A stretch of 64,000 nt of DNA from Streptomyces xanthophaeus (GCF_030440515.1 NZ_CP076543.1:8099001-8163000), one strand, 5' to 3'; counted from the stretch's first letter, positions 16,853 through 25,788 are shown. Numbers and translations are program-made. The notes: generated from the letters alone by a model not told the origin.

Positions 16853-18289
16853 TCAGGTGTAGCCGAGGCTGACCCGCCCGATCTCGACCGGCGGGTCCTC
16901 CGTCTCCGCGTCGGCCGGCCCGCGCGCGCCGAGCGGAAGGAACGTCACGCGCAGCGCACCGTCGTCCCACGCGTTCTCCGCCACCAGCCTGCGCACGAGC
17001 GGGGTGATCTCGACGGTCACCCGCAGACCGTGCGGGTGCTCGTCGCCGCGGGGATCCTGTGCCCGCTCGATGCCGAAGAAGGACAGGTTGCCCACCCGGT
17101 GGCTCTCCGCCAGTTCACGGGGGGCTCCGTCGGGCAGGTTGACGTAGATGCCGTAGACCGTGTCGGGGTTCTGCTCGCCCTCGATGTCCTCGACGTTGAG
17201 GTACACACGCCGATCGGCCTCGGGGACGGGGACACCCAGCGCCGTGCCGAGCGACCGTGTCGTCCGCTGGTCGATCGGTACGGTGACACTCGCTGCGCGA
17301 CCGACGAGCAGCACCGTCTGCTGTGACGCGCCGGCCATCTCGCGCCGCTTGGGAGGCGTCGGTCCGGACGCGTTCGGACCGGTCATCGCCACCTCGGGCA
17401 CGGGGGAGAGAGGGGAGAGGGGGGAGAGGGGCGGAACCGGAGCCGGCGGCGGAACCGGTGCGGGCGACTCGTACGTGTACCCCAGCTGACCGGCGATGTC
17501 GACGACGGCGGAGGCCGCCAGTCTCCGCTCGCTCCCGTCGGCGTCGAAGAACCGGTACTCCTGGGTGATCCAGCGCGGGTCCGTCGGGTCGGCGTGACCC
17601 GGGCGGCTCGCCCACTCGAACCAGAGGCGGTCGATGTTGGCGTGATGGAGCCAGAAGACCGGGTCCAGCGCCGCCGTGTCGGTTCGCCCCATCCAGCGGC
17701 CGATATGGCTGTGCACGGCGTTGTGCGGGGTGCTCTCGACCGCTCCGTCCCGGTTCCAGAAGGCATCCCCGTCCGGTGTGATGCCGCCGCCGAACTCGGC
17801 TTCGCCGACGAACTGGGTGCGCCCCATCGCATAGGCCGGGGAGGTGATCTCGAAGGGCAGGGGGTCACCCAGGTTGAGGCGGTGCGCCCGCTCGGCGAAC
17901 AGCGGGTTGGCGCCGCCCTCCTCGTCGCGGAAGGCCGGCGGGATCCGGGCCTGCGACGGATCGGCGTCGTAGTCCCAGAACGGCAGCGCCCAGTCGGCCG
18001 GACCGCCCAGGTCCACGACCGCGGCGCGGACGATCCGCTCGAAGTACCAGAGGTACATGCGGTGCCAGGAGAGGAAGAACCACGAGCCGTGCTTGCAGCT
18101 GTTCCACAGCGGCTTCGGCGGGGTCGCGGACGTCCCGTGGATCGCCGCCTGGTAGGCCCAGCTCGTGGGGTCGTCCGCGTCCCGCCCCTTCATCTCGGTG
18201 ACGGCTGCCGCGTAGTGCGCGAGCGTCAGGTCGTCGTCCGGCAGGGTCCACACGTTCCTGCGCACGTGTACGACCGGCTGAGGGCTCAC
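16853..18289 (-). CDS. Tyrosinase-family copper oxidase (plant PPO-like)
   Basis: A 478-residue type-3 copper protein that would oxidise phenols or catechols. The CuA site shows CKHGSWFFLSWHRMYLWYFERI, including the Cys-X-His of the Cys-His thioether found in plant and fungal enzymes. The CuB site shows TPHNAVHSHIG and FWLHHANIDRLWFEW. After a Pro/Ser-rich linker (about residues 270-300) comes a roughly 170-residue C-terminal beta domain (RRVYLNVEDIEGEQNPDTVYGIYVNLP) like the C-terminal shield of plant polyphenol oxidases. The GTG at 18289 has GGAAGG upstream. It has no signal peptide and no MelC1-type caddie gene nearby. Confidence 0.88.
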   Translation of the reverse strand: MSPQPVVHVRRNVWTLPDDDLTLAHYAAAVTEMKGRDADDPTSWAYQAAIHGTSATPPKPLWNSCKHGSWFFLSWHRMYLWYFERIVRAAVVDLGGPADWALPFWDYDADPSQARIPPAFRDEEGGANPLFAERAHRLNLGDPLPFEITSPAYAMGRTQFVGEAEFGGGITPDGDAFWNRDGAVESTPHNAVHSHIGRWMGRTDTAALDPVFWLHHANIDRLWFEWASRPGHADPTDPRWITQEYRFFDADGSERRLAASAVVDIAGQLGYTYESPAPVPPPAPVPPLSPLSPLSPVPEVAMTGPNASGPTPPKRREMAGASQQTVLLVGRAASVTVPIDQRTTRSLGTALGVPVPEADRRVYLNVEDIEGEQNPDTVYGIYVNLPDGAPRELAESHRVGNLSFFGIERAQDPRGDEHPHGLRVTVEITPLVRRLVAENAWDDGALRVTFLPLGARGPADAETEDPPVEIGRVSLGYT

Positions 18290-18499
18290 CGCGTCCGCCT
18301 TCCGTCACGCCGGCGGTGATGCGGGTCCCGCGCTCCCGTTCCCCGCATCGCCGTGCCGCCCGTTCTCCATCGAGTCAGGTCGCGAACAAATTCGGGATGA
18401 ACCCTACCCAAACGGCATCCCGTGATCGCCCCGGCGCGCGGGCAGCAGGCCACTCGGGTCGCCCGCCGCGACAGGGGCAAGATCCACTAAGGTGCACCG

Positions 18500-18817
18500 A
18501 TGAACTCGCAATCCCTGTACTTCCATCCCGACTACCTCGACGCCGTGCGGGCCGGCCGGAAGACGACCACCGTCCGCTTCCGTGACCCGGTGGAGGTGGG
18601 TCCCGTCAGCCTGGTGTTCGAACTGGACGAGGAGGTGATCCTGCCGGGTGTCGTCACGCAGCTGACCGGGAAGACGGTCGCCCAGCTCAGCGAGGCGGAC
18701 GCGCGGGCGGACGGCTTCCGTGACCTGACCGAACTCCACGGCAGGCTCCGCCACCACTACCCCGACATCGGACCGGCCGACCACATCACCGTCGTGCACT
18801 TCCGGCCGGTGCATTGA
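18500..18817 (+). CDS. ASCH-domain protein
   Basis: A 105-residue protein with the ASCH fold: LYFHPDYLDAVRAGRKTTTVRF (the conserved K-T-T/R start), then GPVSLVFELDEEVILPGVVTQL and the ending ITVVHFRPV. ASCH domains are PUA-like and bind RNA; some hydrolyse N4-acetylcytidine. The role here is open. ATG at 18500. It is divergent from the tyrosinase gene. Confidence 0.82.
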   Translation: MNSQSLYFHPDYLDAVRAGRKTTTVRFRDPVEVGPVSLVFELDEEVILPGVVTQLTGKTVAQLSEADARADGFRDLTELHGRLRHHYPDIGPADHITVVHFRPVH

Positions 18818-18867
18818 GCGGGTGGGCTCGGGCAGCTGCGTCGGGGGCGCCCCCGCCGGGGCAGTGG

Positions 18868-18898
18868 GTCCGGGGGACGCGTGGCGCGTCCCCCGGAC
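18868..18898. terminator. Bidirectional hairpin terminator
   Basis: A perfect 14-bp stem (18868-18881 with 18885-18898) closes a three-base loop, between the convergent ASCH gene and ABC-transporter gene. Confidence 0.75.
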
Positions 18899-18907
18899 GT
18901 CACCGGA

Positions 18908-20791
18908 CTACCGGTCCTGGGAGAGCCGGACCAGCTCGGCGAAGGAGCCGTCCAGGCGCACCAGCTCCTCGTAACCGCCCTGCTCCGTGATCCGGCCCGC
19001 GTCGAGGACGATGATCCGGTCGGCGAGGCGGCAGTTCTCCATCCGGTGGGTGACGATCACCGTGATCCGGTCCTCCTTCATGTCCCGCAGCCCGGAGAAC
19101 ACCATGTGCTCACCGCGCGGGTCCATGGCCGACGTCGGCTCGTCCATGACCAGCAGGCCCGGCTTCCGGTGGAACGCCCGCCCGCACGCCAGGCGCTGCC
19201 ACTGGCCGCCGGAAGGCTCGTGCCCGCCCCAGATCGAGCGGGCCAGCAGGGTGTCCAGGCCGTCCGGGAACTCCTGGACGGCCGTCCGCATGCCGACCGC
19301 GTCCAGGGCGTCCCAGACGGCTTCCTCGCCGCGCGGGTCGGGCTGGCCGAGGGTGATGTTCTCCCGGGCGGAGAAGGGCCAGTACCCGTACGACTGGGTG
19401 ACGAGTCCGACGTGCTGCCAGGCGGAGCGCTGGTCGGCGTCGGACGTCGGGACCCCGTCCCAGGAGACGATGCCGGACGTAGGGACGGTCAGCGAGGTCA
19501 GCAGCCGGATCAGTGTGGACTTGCCCGCACCGTTCTCCCCGACCACGGCGATGACCTCGCCGCGGGACAGGGTCAGCGAGACGGGCCCGAGCGAGGGGGT
19601 GTCCTTGCCGGGGTAGGTGTACGTGGCCTCCTCCAGGCGGATCTTCTCCGGCGCGGCCTCCATGACCTGCGGGCCGCGCGGACCGGACTTCTCCGCGGCC
19701 TCGGCGACGAAGGTGGAGTAGTCGCCCAGGTAGAGGGCGTGCTGGAACATGGCCGCCCCGTAGACGACGAGCTGCGAGAGGGCGGCGGTGGAGGTCCGCA
19801 TGGCGACGATCGCCGTGCCGGCTGCGGCGATCGCCATGTACCCGCCGACGACCAGCCCGGCGAGGGCCCCGTAGGTCGCCACGACGAAGACCCCCGACGC
19901 GGCGGCGGCGATCAGATAGACCGTGAGGTAGCGGGGTGCGGAGCTGACCATCCGAGCGTCGATGCGCTCGCAGACCGCCGCGTACCAGTGGTGGGCGTAC
20001 GGGCGCATGCTGTTGCCGCGCAGCTCGTCGGCGAGCTTCGGGGTGGTCAGGTGCCACCGCATCATGTGCTTGATGTTGCGGGAGGCGATCGTCTGGTTGT
20101 GGAGGCGGTAGTCGAGGCGGGCGGCGTAGACGGAGCCGAGGCCGCGGGGGACCACCGACAGCAGGAGCAGCGGAAGCAGCACGGGGTGGACCACGGCGAG
20201 GACGGACGCCACGGCGAGCATGTCGATCAGGCCGCCGGTGAAGCCGAGGGCGTCCTGCAGCAGCATGGCCGAGCGGGCGGATCCTGTCTCGGCGGCCTCG
20301 GAACGCTCGGTGAAGTCGGGAGCGTCGTACGCGGCGAGTTCGACGTCCATGTGGGCGTCGACCATGGCGAGATCGGCGAGGGTGGCCATGCCGGGATTCA
20401 GGCGGCGGGCCGCGCTGCCCGAGGTGATGGAAGCCAGCGCGCCGAGCGCCGTCATGGCGGCCGCGACGACCAGCGGCCAGGCCGCCGCCGAGATCCGTTC
20501 CTCGATGCCGTCCCCGGTCAGGAGCGGGACCATCGCCCGCGAGATCGCCGCGAGCGCTGCCGCCGTGCAGATCCCGCCGAGGATCTGGGCGGTGACCAGT
20601 ACGTGGAACGCGGTGCGGTTGACGGCGAGCGCGAGCCGCGCGGTCTGCCGGAGGGCGGAGGGGACGCGGCGGGCCATCTGCCCGAGCGACAGCGCCTCCA
20701 TGGTCTCGTTGTGCTGGCCCCAGGTGTACTTGAACTCCGGCGGGGCGGGTGGTGCGGCGGTCTTCCGGTCCTCGGTGTGCTGCTCGGCCAT
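18908..20791 (-). CDS. ABC transporter, fused permease and ATPase (half-transporter)
   Basis: A 627-residue exporter-type half transporter. An N-terminal cytosolic stretch is followed by a six-helix permease (about residues 60-375) and an ATPase domain with Walker A GENGAGKST, Q-loop VTQSYGYWPFSARENI, signature PSGGQWQRL (a Pro replaces the usual Leu/Ser start), Walker B LLVMDEPTSAMD and H-loop VTHR. It resembles the exporters found in natural-product clusters, but no precursor peptide or biosynthetic gene was seen nearby. ATG at 20791 has GGAGGAGAGG upstream. A homodimer is likely because there is no partner half. Confidence 0.9.
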   Translation of the reverse strand: MAEQHTEDRKTAAPPAPPEFKYTWGQHNETMEALSLGQMARRVPSALRQTARLALAVNRTAFHVLVTAQILGGICTAAALAAISRAMVPLLTGDGIEERISAAAWPLVVAAAMTALGALASITSGSAARRLNPGMATLADLAMVDAHMDVELAAYDAPDFTERSEAAETGSARSAMLLQDALGFTGGLIDMLAVASVLAVVHPVLLPLLLLSVVPRGLGSVYAARLDYRLHNQTIASRNIKHMMRWHLTTPKLADELRGNSMRPYAHHWYAAVCERIDARMVSSAPRYLTVYLIAAAASGVFVVATYGALAGLVVGGYMAIAAAGTAIVAMRTSTAALSQLVVYGAAMFQHALYLGDYSTFVAEAAEKSGPRGPQVMEAAPEKIRLEEATYTYPGKDTPSLGPVSLTLSRGEVIAVVGENGAGKSTLIRLLTSLTVPTSGIVSWDGVPTSDADQRSAWQHVGLVTQSYGYWPFSARENITLGQPDPRGEEAVWDALDAVGMRTAVQEFPDGLDTLLARSIWGGHEPSGGQWQRLACGRAFHRKPGLLVMDEPTSAMDPRGEHMVFSGLRDMKEDRITVIVTHRMENCRLADRIIVLDAGRITEQGGYEELVRLDGSFAELVRLSQDR

Positions 20792-21133
20792 GCTGCTGCC
20801 TCTCCTCCAACTGGGTTATTTTGAAGGCCGGTTCACCGCTCGCGGCGCATGCCGGAGAAACCCCTTCCCCGCGGTGTGCGGAGGGGCGGCTGCGTGGTCG
20901 CGGGAACTGGAGGCAGTGAGTACAGCGCAGGCCGAAGGCCGGAGCAGCGGGATCTGGCCGACCTCGCGGCGACGGCTCCCCAGCCGTGGCCGCTGATCGT
21001 GTTCGGGCGCCGCCGGGCCTCCGGGCGGAGACGGACGGGAGGTTGGCCGGAACCCGCCGGTACGGGGGTCGGCTCACGGAAATCGCTTGCGGGTCCGGGG
21101 CGTGGCCCCGGTGGCGTCGGACGAGGACCCGGC
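20792..21133. other. 342-bp intergenic region, promoter of the ABC transporter
   Basis: I looked here on both strands for a short precursor-peptide gene because of the exporter and flavoprotein neighbours and saw none. An A-rich segment (20814-20824) about 25-35 bp before the ABC-transporter start is a plausible promoter element. Confidence 0.4.
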
Positions 21134-21688
21134 CTAGGCCTGGGGCACGGCGTGGTCGAGGGCGCCCAGGGCGTTGATGGCGGTGGGCCAGGGGAAGTGG
21201 ACGGGGGCGTCGGGGTCGGCGGGGTCGGGGGTGTATCCGGTCTCGCCGTGCAGGAGTTCGACCCCGGCGTTGCGCAGGGTGTTCAGGGAGATTTCGAACT
21301 GGGGGTGGGCCGCGAGGGCGGTGTTGGTGCACGGCATCGCGATGACCGGTGTGCGCTTGCCGGTCGCTTCCGCGGCGAGGCCGACGACGAGGTTGTTCGT
21401 CAGGCCGAGGGCCCACGCGTTGATCGTGTTGAAGGTCGCGGGCGCGAAGACAACGGCGTCGGCCGCGGGCCATATGTCCGGTTGGCCGGGCAGTTTGTAC
21501 TGCCAGCGGACGGGATGGCCGGTGAGAGCGGCGAGCCCGTCGAGGCTTTCGGAGAGCCAGTGCGCCGCGGTGGGAGTGAGGCCGAGGCACACGTCCCAGC
21601 CGCGCGCCTGGGCGTCCTCGATGACCCGGGCGACGTCGAAGACGGGCGGGGCGGCGGAGCAGAGCAGGTGAAGAGTCTTCGTGGTCAT
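21134..21688 (-). CDS. Flavoprotein of the HFCD family
   Basis: A 184-residue flavoprotein of the homo-oligomeric flavin-containing Cys decarboxylase superfamily (relatives: Dfp/CoaC, LanD/EpiD, UbiX-like). Visible features are the opening LHLLCSAAPPVFDVARVI, the flavin-binding VVFAPATFNTINAWALGLTNNLV and the PxMxxx-like segment VIAMPCTNTALAAHPQF. In true decarboxylases a conserved Met and His act at the site; here MPCTNT corresponds to that motif. The substrate is unknown. It lies in the same direction as the ABC transporter but 342 bp upstream. Confidence 0.8.
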   Translation of the reverse strand: MTTKTLHLLCSAAPPVFDVARVIEDAQARGWDVCLGLTPTAAHWLSESLDGLAALTGHPVRWQYKLPGQPDIWPAADAVVFAPATFNTINAWALGLTNNLVVGLAAEATGKRTPVIAMPCTNTALAAHPQFEISLNTLRNAGVELLHGETGYTPDPADPDAPVHFPWPTAINALGALDHAVPQA

Positions 21689-21982
21689 GCCGCAATATGA
21701 TCACATGGTTCGTGCGGGATCACGCCTGCCTGACCAGGGCCGGTTCCGTCGGCACCGGACGCGCGGCACCGGAATCAGGGCGCCGCAGCGGATGTCCCGC
21801 GGCGGCCGGCGGGGTCCACGGCCACGCGGCAGGGGCGGCAGCGGCAGGACAGGCGGCCCCCATGGATGCTGCGAACAGGGAGGGCAGGGGACCCGCTCCT
21901 GCGCGTGCGGGGCCCGCCCGGATGGGGGAAGCTGGGTTTAGCCGCACCGCCGACAGCGGGACAGAAGGGCGAGGAGGGCCTC

Positions 21983-22477
21983 GTGGATACCTCAGAAGAC
22001 GGCCGGCTCATTCGTGCACCCCGGTCCTGGTTGCGGACCAGGGTGCGGACCGCCACCATTCTGTGTGCGGCGGCGGCTCTTGCCACGGCCGCGGTCCCTG
22101 CCTCCGCGCAGAGCCCCCGGGCCGTAGCGGCTCCGGCCGAGCCCCTCGTGGTCGTCGACTGCTTCTCGCAGTCCCAGGTACGCCCCGAGGAGTACCTGCT
22201 GGCCTGCGGGGACGGCAACAACCGTCTCGTCGGACTGACCTGGGACACCTGGGGGCCGAAGACCGCCACGGCCACGGGCACCGACATGGTGAACGACTGC
22301 ATTCCCTACTGCGCTGCGGGCCGCTTCCGGTCCTACCCGGTGACGGTGACCCTGAGCGCCCCGGAACCCTGGCCGGGCCACCCGGACGTCCAGCGCTTCA
22401 GCACGATCCGGCTGCTCTACACGGACACCGCACCGTCCCCGGTCCCGAAGGACGTCACGTACAAGCTCGTGTACTGA
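21983..22477 (+). CDS. Secreted hypothetical protein, 164 aa
   Basis: The N-terminus has a basic region (RAPRSWLRTRVRT), a hydrophobic stretch (ATILCAAAALATAAV) and an AxA cleavage site (PASA-QS), so it is exported by Sec. The mature part has four cysteines (VDCFSQ, LLACGDG, NDCIPYC) likely forming disulphides and a beta-rich composition (LVGLTWDTWGPKTATATG). It resembles small exported streptomycete proteins of unknown role. The GTG at 21983 follows GAGGAGGGCC. The 3' end overlaps the convergent acetyltransferase gene by 23 bp. Confidence 0.8.
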   Translation: MDTSEDGRLIRAPRSWLRTRVRTATILCAAAALATAAVPASAQSPRAVAAPAEPLVVVDCFSQSQVRPEEYLLACGDGNNRLVGLTWDTWGPKTATATGTDMVNDCIPYCAAGRFRSYPVTVTLSAPEPWPGHPDVQRFSTIRLLYTDTAPSPVPKDVTYKLVY

Positions 22478-23069
22478 GGTACTGACGGGACGCGGCGAGC
22501 GGTTCCGGGTCTGTCGCCAGACGGGCGTGGAGCTCGACGTCGTAGCGCAGGCCGTCGTACGCGAGCTTCTGCCGTTGCCGTCCTTCCACGGCGAAGCCCG
22601 CGGCGTGAGCGACTCTGCACGAACCGGGGTTGTTCACCCGGTGCCCCAGTTCCAGCCGGAACAGCTCGGCTTCGTGGAACGCCCAGCGAGCGAGAGCCTG
22701 GCAGGCCTGAGAGGCCACGCCCCGTCCCCGGGCGTCAGCCGTCGTCCAGTAGGAGACCCAGCCGACCGAGTGCCGCCGGTTCACCGCGCCGACCGACACC
22801 TGTCCGAGCACCGTGTCGGCGGCGTCGACGACGGAGAAGGCGAAGGCGGAGCCTGCCTCCCACTCGGCGGTACGCTCCGCGATCCACTCCTCCGCGTCTT
22901 CCGCTGAACCGATGGGACGGCCGGTCTGCTCGCGCATGAGGGGATCCGCGAACGCGGCCCTCACCGAGGCCGCGTCGCGCACGGCCCATCTCCGCAGCAC
23001 CAAATCCGGGGAAACCTCTACTCGTTCGCGCACGCCGCGAGTCTTCCTCCCCGCATGCCGCCCTGTCAT
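22455..23069 (-). CDS. GNAT N-acetyltransferase (RimJ/RimL type)
   Basis: A 204-residue acetyltransferase: VSPDLVLRRWAVRDAASV at the start, the core WVSYWTTADARGRGVASQACQALARWAF with the RGRGVA acetyl-CoA loop, and LGHRVNNPGSCRVAHAAGFAVEGRQRQ at the end. The start is not certain: ATG at 23069 has GGGG-rich sequence upstream, but a shorter form beginning at the Val of VRERVEV is possible. Transcribed divergently from the NmrA-like gene. Confidence 0.87.
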   Translation of the reverse strand: MTGRHAGRKTRGVRERVEVSPDLVLRRWAVRDAASVRAAFADPLMREQTGRPIGSAEDAEEWIAERTAEWEAGSAFAFSVVDAADTVLGQVSVGAVNRRHSVGWVSYWTTADARGRGVASQACQALARWAFHEAELFRLELGHRVNNPGSCRVAHAAGFAVEGRQRQKLAYDGLRYDVELHARLATDPEPLAASRQYLSTRACT

Positions 23070-23173
23070 CCCGTTTCCCGGACCCCCACGCCGAACGGCC
23101 GGATGGACGCACGCGTATGCAGGTGAGCTCTTCGGCTATGTCGCGTCTCGCGCCGCTGGACTTGACTGGGGTC

Positions 23174-24049
23174 ATGACGAAGACGACGAAGCACGAGAAC
23201 GAGAACGAGAACGCTGCACGGACCACCGACGGCGGGGGTGTCACCCTGGTGATCGGAGGTACCGGCAAGACCGGACGGAAGGTTGCCGAGCGGCTCACGG
23301 CTCAGGGCCGCCTCGTCAGGGTCGGATCCCGCCGGGGCGAGCCGCCTTTCGACTGGAACGATCCCGCGACCTGGCTTCCCGCGCTCGAAGACGTGGACCG
23401 GGTGTACGTGACGTACTACCCCGATCTCGCCTTCCCGGGGGCTTCCGTGAGGGTTGCCGCCTTCGCGGAGGTGGCGGTGGCGGCCGGCGCCCGGCGCCTG
23501 GTGCTGCTCTCGGGGCGTGGTGAGGAGGCGGCGCAGGCCAGTGAGGAATGGCTGAAGGCTTCCGGCGCGGACTGGACGATCGTCCGGTCGAGCTGGTTCA
23601 ACCAGAACTTCGACGAGAGCTTCTTCCTCGACTCCGTTCGGGCGGGCGAGATCGTGCTGCCGACGGCGGACGCGGTCGAGGCGTTCGTCGACACGGGAGA
23701 CATCGCCGACGTGGTGGTCGCCGCGCTGACCGACGACCGGCACATCGGAAAGACGTACGAGCTGTCGGGGCCGCGCCTGCTGGGTTTCGAGGACGTGGCC
23801 GCCGAGCTCTCGAAGGTGACCGGCCGTAAGATCGCCTATGCGCCGGTCCCGATGGAGGACTATCGTGCGGTGCTGCGTGAGAACGGTCTGCCGGAGGAGT
23901 TCGCCGAGCTGTTCAACCTGATCCTGGACGGGCGCAATGCGCACCTCGTGCACGGGGTCGAGGAGGTGCTGGGGCGGCCGCCCCGGGATTTCTCGGACTT
24001 CGCCCGGGAGGCGGCGGCCACCGGCGTCTGGGACGTCGAGCCCCGCTGA
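23174..24049 (+). CDS. NmrA-like NAD(P)-binding protein
   Basis: A 291-residue atypical SDR of the NmrA/NAD(P)H-azoreductase group. The cofactor loop is LVIGGTGKTGRKVAERL. YxxxK is absent as usual for NmrA-like members, and FNQNFDESFF marks the sensor or quinone-reductase type. Three consecutive Glu-Asn pairs (ENENEN) precede the fold and come from a GAGAAC repeat. The ATG at 23174 is chosen because the fold follows soon after. Its stop overlaps an in-frame start of the following AraC-type gene, so the pair is probably co-transcribed. Confidence 0.85.
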   Translation: MTKTTKHENENENAARTTDGGGVTLVIGGTGKTGRKVAERLTAQGRLVRVGSRRGEPPFDWNDPATWLPALEDVDRVYVTYYPDLAFPGASVRVAAFAEVAVAAGARRLVLLSGRGEEAAQASEEWLKASGADWTIVRSSWFNQNFDESFFLDSVRAGEIVLPTADAVEAFVDTGDIADVVVAALTDDRHIGKTYELSGPRLLGFEDVAAELSKVTGRKIAYAPVPMEDYRAVLRENGLPEEFAELFNLILDGRNAHLVHGVEEVLGRPPRDFSDFAREAAATGVWDVEPR

Positions 24050-24117
24050 TGCGGACCGGCCACGCCCGCGCCCGGGTTCGTGCCGGGGTGTCGTTCCGTC
24101 GTGGGGAGGATGTGCGT

Positions 24118-25128
24118 ATGGACATGCTGGCCGGCCTTCTCGCGGGCCCGCAGGCCCGGGGCGCGTTCCTGCTGAAGTCGGTGCTCGACCCTCCGTGGTC
24201 GGTGCGGATCGAGGACCGTGCCCCGCTGTCGGTGGTGACCATGGTGCAGGGCTCCGCCTGGCTGCTGCCCGACGACGAGGGTGCCGAGCCGGTACAGATC
24301 GGCCCCGGGGACGTGGCAGTCGTACGGGGGCCCGCGCCCTACACCGTCGCGAACCTGCCGGACACCCCCGTCCAGATCACGGTGGGGCCCGACCAGCGGT
24401 GCAGTACGCAGGAGGGTGAGGACGTCTCGGATTCGATGGCGATCGGCGTGCGGACATGGGGCGCCGACCGCCCCGGCGCAGGGGCGGCGGTGATGCTGAG
24501 CGGCACCTACCAGGCGCCGGGCGAGGTCGGCGGCCGGCTGCTGAGCGCGCTGCCCACGATCCTGGTGAGGCAGGCCGGGACCGCCGACTCCACGCTGATC
24601 ACACTCCTCGCCTCGGAGATCTCCAGCGAGGAGCCGGGCCAGGAGGTGGTCCTGGACCGGCTGTTGGACCTGCTGCTGATCGGGGTGTTGCGGGCGTGGC
24701 TCGCGGCACCCGGGTCCGGCGCCCCGGGCTGGTTCCGGGCGCAGGGCGATCCGGTGGTCGGGCCGGCGCTGCGGCTGCTGCACGAGAGCCCGGCGCACGG
24801 GTGGACCGTGGAGGAGCTGGCCCTGAAGGTGGGCGTCTCCCGGGCGTCGCTGGCGCGCCGGTTCACGGAGGTCGTCGGCGAGCCGCCCGTCGGCTATCTG
24901 ACGGGCTGGCGGCTGACGCTGGCGGCCGATCTCCTGCGCGAACCGGATGCCACGGTGGAGAGGGTGGCCCGCAAGGTCGGCTACAGCAGTGCCTTCGCCC
25001 TGTCCGCCGCCTTCAAGCGGGTCCGCGGGGTCAGCCCACGGGAATTCCGCTCGGGGGCGACGGCGCCGGGTACGGCGACGGCGCAGGGTCCGCGCGGCAC
25101 CGTGGTGCTCGGCCAGGCCGTTTCCTGA
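24118..25128 (+). CDS. AraC-family regulator with cupin-type N-terminal domain
   Basis: A 336-residue regulator. Residues about 15-185 form the AraC_binding_2/cupin_6 domain (WSVRIEDRAPLSVVTMVQGSAWLLPDD ... IGPGDVAVVRGPAPYTV), and the C-terminus has a double HTH (WTVEELALKVGVSRASLARRFTEVVGEPPVGYLTGWRL, then ERVARKVGYSSAFALSAAFKRVRGVSPREFR). This architecture typically controls a neighbouring NmrA or reductase gene, here the gene just upstream. The ATG at 24118 has GGGGAGG in front; an earlier ATG at 24049 overlaps the previous stop. Confidence 0.9.
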   Translation: MDMLAGLLAGPQARGAFLLKSVLDPPWSVRIEDRAPLSVVTMVQGSAWLLPDDEGAEPVQIGPGDVAVVRGPAPYTVANLPDTPVQITVGPDQRCSTQEGEDVSDSMAIGVRTWGADRPGAGAAVMLSGTYQAPGEVGGRLLSALPTILVRQAGTADSTLITLLASEISSEEPGQEVVLDRLLDLLLIGVLRAWLAAPGSGAPGWFRAQGDPVVGPALRLLHESPAHGWTVEELALKVGVSRASLARRFTEVVGEPPVGYLTGWRLTLAADLLREPDATVERVARKVGYSSAFALSAAFKRVRGVSPREFRSGATAPGTATAQGPRGTVVLGQAVS

Positions 25129-25150
25129 GGCGAGCCCGCGAAGACCGGGT

Positions 25151-25255
25151 CTGCGAGGAACGAGCCCCTGAGGACCGGGCTCCTGAGGAACGAGCCCCTG
25201 AGGACCGGGCTCCTGAGGAACGAGCCCCTGAGGTCCGGGCTCCTGAGGGCCGTGC
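25151..25255. repeat. 30-bp tandem repeats (15-bp sub-repeats) between convergent genes
   Basis: The 30-bp pattern CGAGCCCCTG-AGGACCGGGC-TCCTGAGGAA repeats at 25161, 25191 and 25221, made of two related 15-bp halves. Each junction contains GGGCTC ... GAGCCC, so the array can fold into a row of short hairpins. It sits between the convergent AraC-type gene and a GNAT gene and may act as a terminator. Confidence 0.8.
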
Positions 25256-25284
25256 CCCCGAAGAGCCGGATCGCGGGACGGCCC

Positions 25285-25788
25285 TCAGCTCCGGTCCGGG
25301 ACGAGGGAGAGCCTCGCGACGCGTTCGTCACCGCTGAGTTCGCCGGTGGGGCGGAAGCCGAGGCCGAGGTAGAAGGGTTCGGGGCTGTTCGTGCCGGTGT
25401 CCCAGGTGACGTACGCGTGGTGGATGCCGCGGGCGCGGATTTCTTCGGTGACCGCCCGGACGGCGAAGCGGCCGTAGCCCTTGCCCTGGTGGCGGGCGTC
25501 GATGTTGAGGCGCCAGATACCGCTGCGCCGGTCGTCCGGGTCGGCGGCCGGGTCCCAGACGATGTCGTGGAAGGCCATGACGAAGCCGACGACCTCGTCG
25601 CCGTCGACGACGGCCCGGGGCCAGGCCGTCGTGGTGTGCACGTACGCCTCCGCGAGGGACTTCACCACGGGGGAGACCAGATGGGCCTGGTCGGGGCGGA
25701 CCCGTATCGCGCACACCGCGTCGAAGTTGGCGCCGGTGACGGGCTCCAGGCGCAGCGGGCCCGCTGCGGGGGTGTTCAGGGCTGGCAT
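25285..25788 (-). CDS. GNAT acetyltransferase (BltD/spermidine-acetyltransferase-like)
   Basis: A 167-residue acetyltransferase. The segment IWRLNIDARHQGKGYGRFAVRAVTEEI contains the GKGYG acetyl-CoA loop, followed by VTWDTGTNSPEPFYLGLGFRPTGEL. The opening LRLEPVTGANFDAVCAIRV and the xxxYHDIVW-like core (FVMAFHDIVWDP) are like spermine/spermidine and diamine acetyltransferases such as BltD. The ATG at 25788 is a normal start. Transcribed divergently from the DUF1772 gene. Confidence 0.85.
   Translation of the reverse strand: MPALNTPAAGPLRLEPVTGANFDAVCAIRVRPDQAHLVSPVVKSLAEAYVHTTTAWPRAVVDGDEVVGFVMAFHDIVWDPAADPDDRRSGIWRLNIDARHQGKGYGRFAVRAVTEEIRARGIHHAYVTWDTGTNSPEPFYLGLGFRPTGELSGDERVARLSLVPDRS

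Noticed and set aside
16749..16853. 34-codon frame with a Gly-Ala run, overlapping the tyrosinase stop as ATGA
   Set aside because: It is produced by the CCCGCT repeat and has no ribosome site or homology; translational coupling cannot be shown.
18881..20824. Very long rightward reading frame opposite the ABC transporter
   Set aside because: The leftward frame has all ABC ATPase motifs; the rightward one is the usual antisense shadow in GC-rich DNA.
20792..21133. RiPP precursor gene beside the exporter
   Set aside because: I found no short frame with ribosome site and leader/core-like composition.
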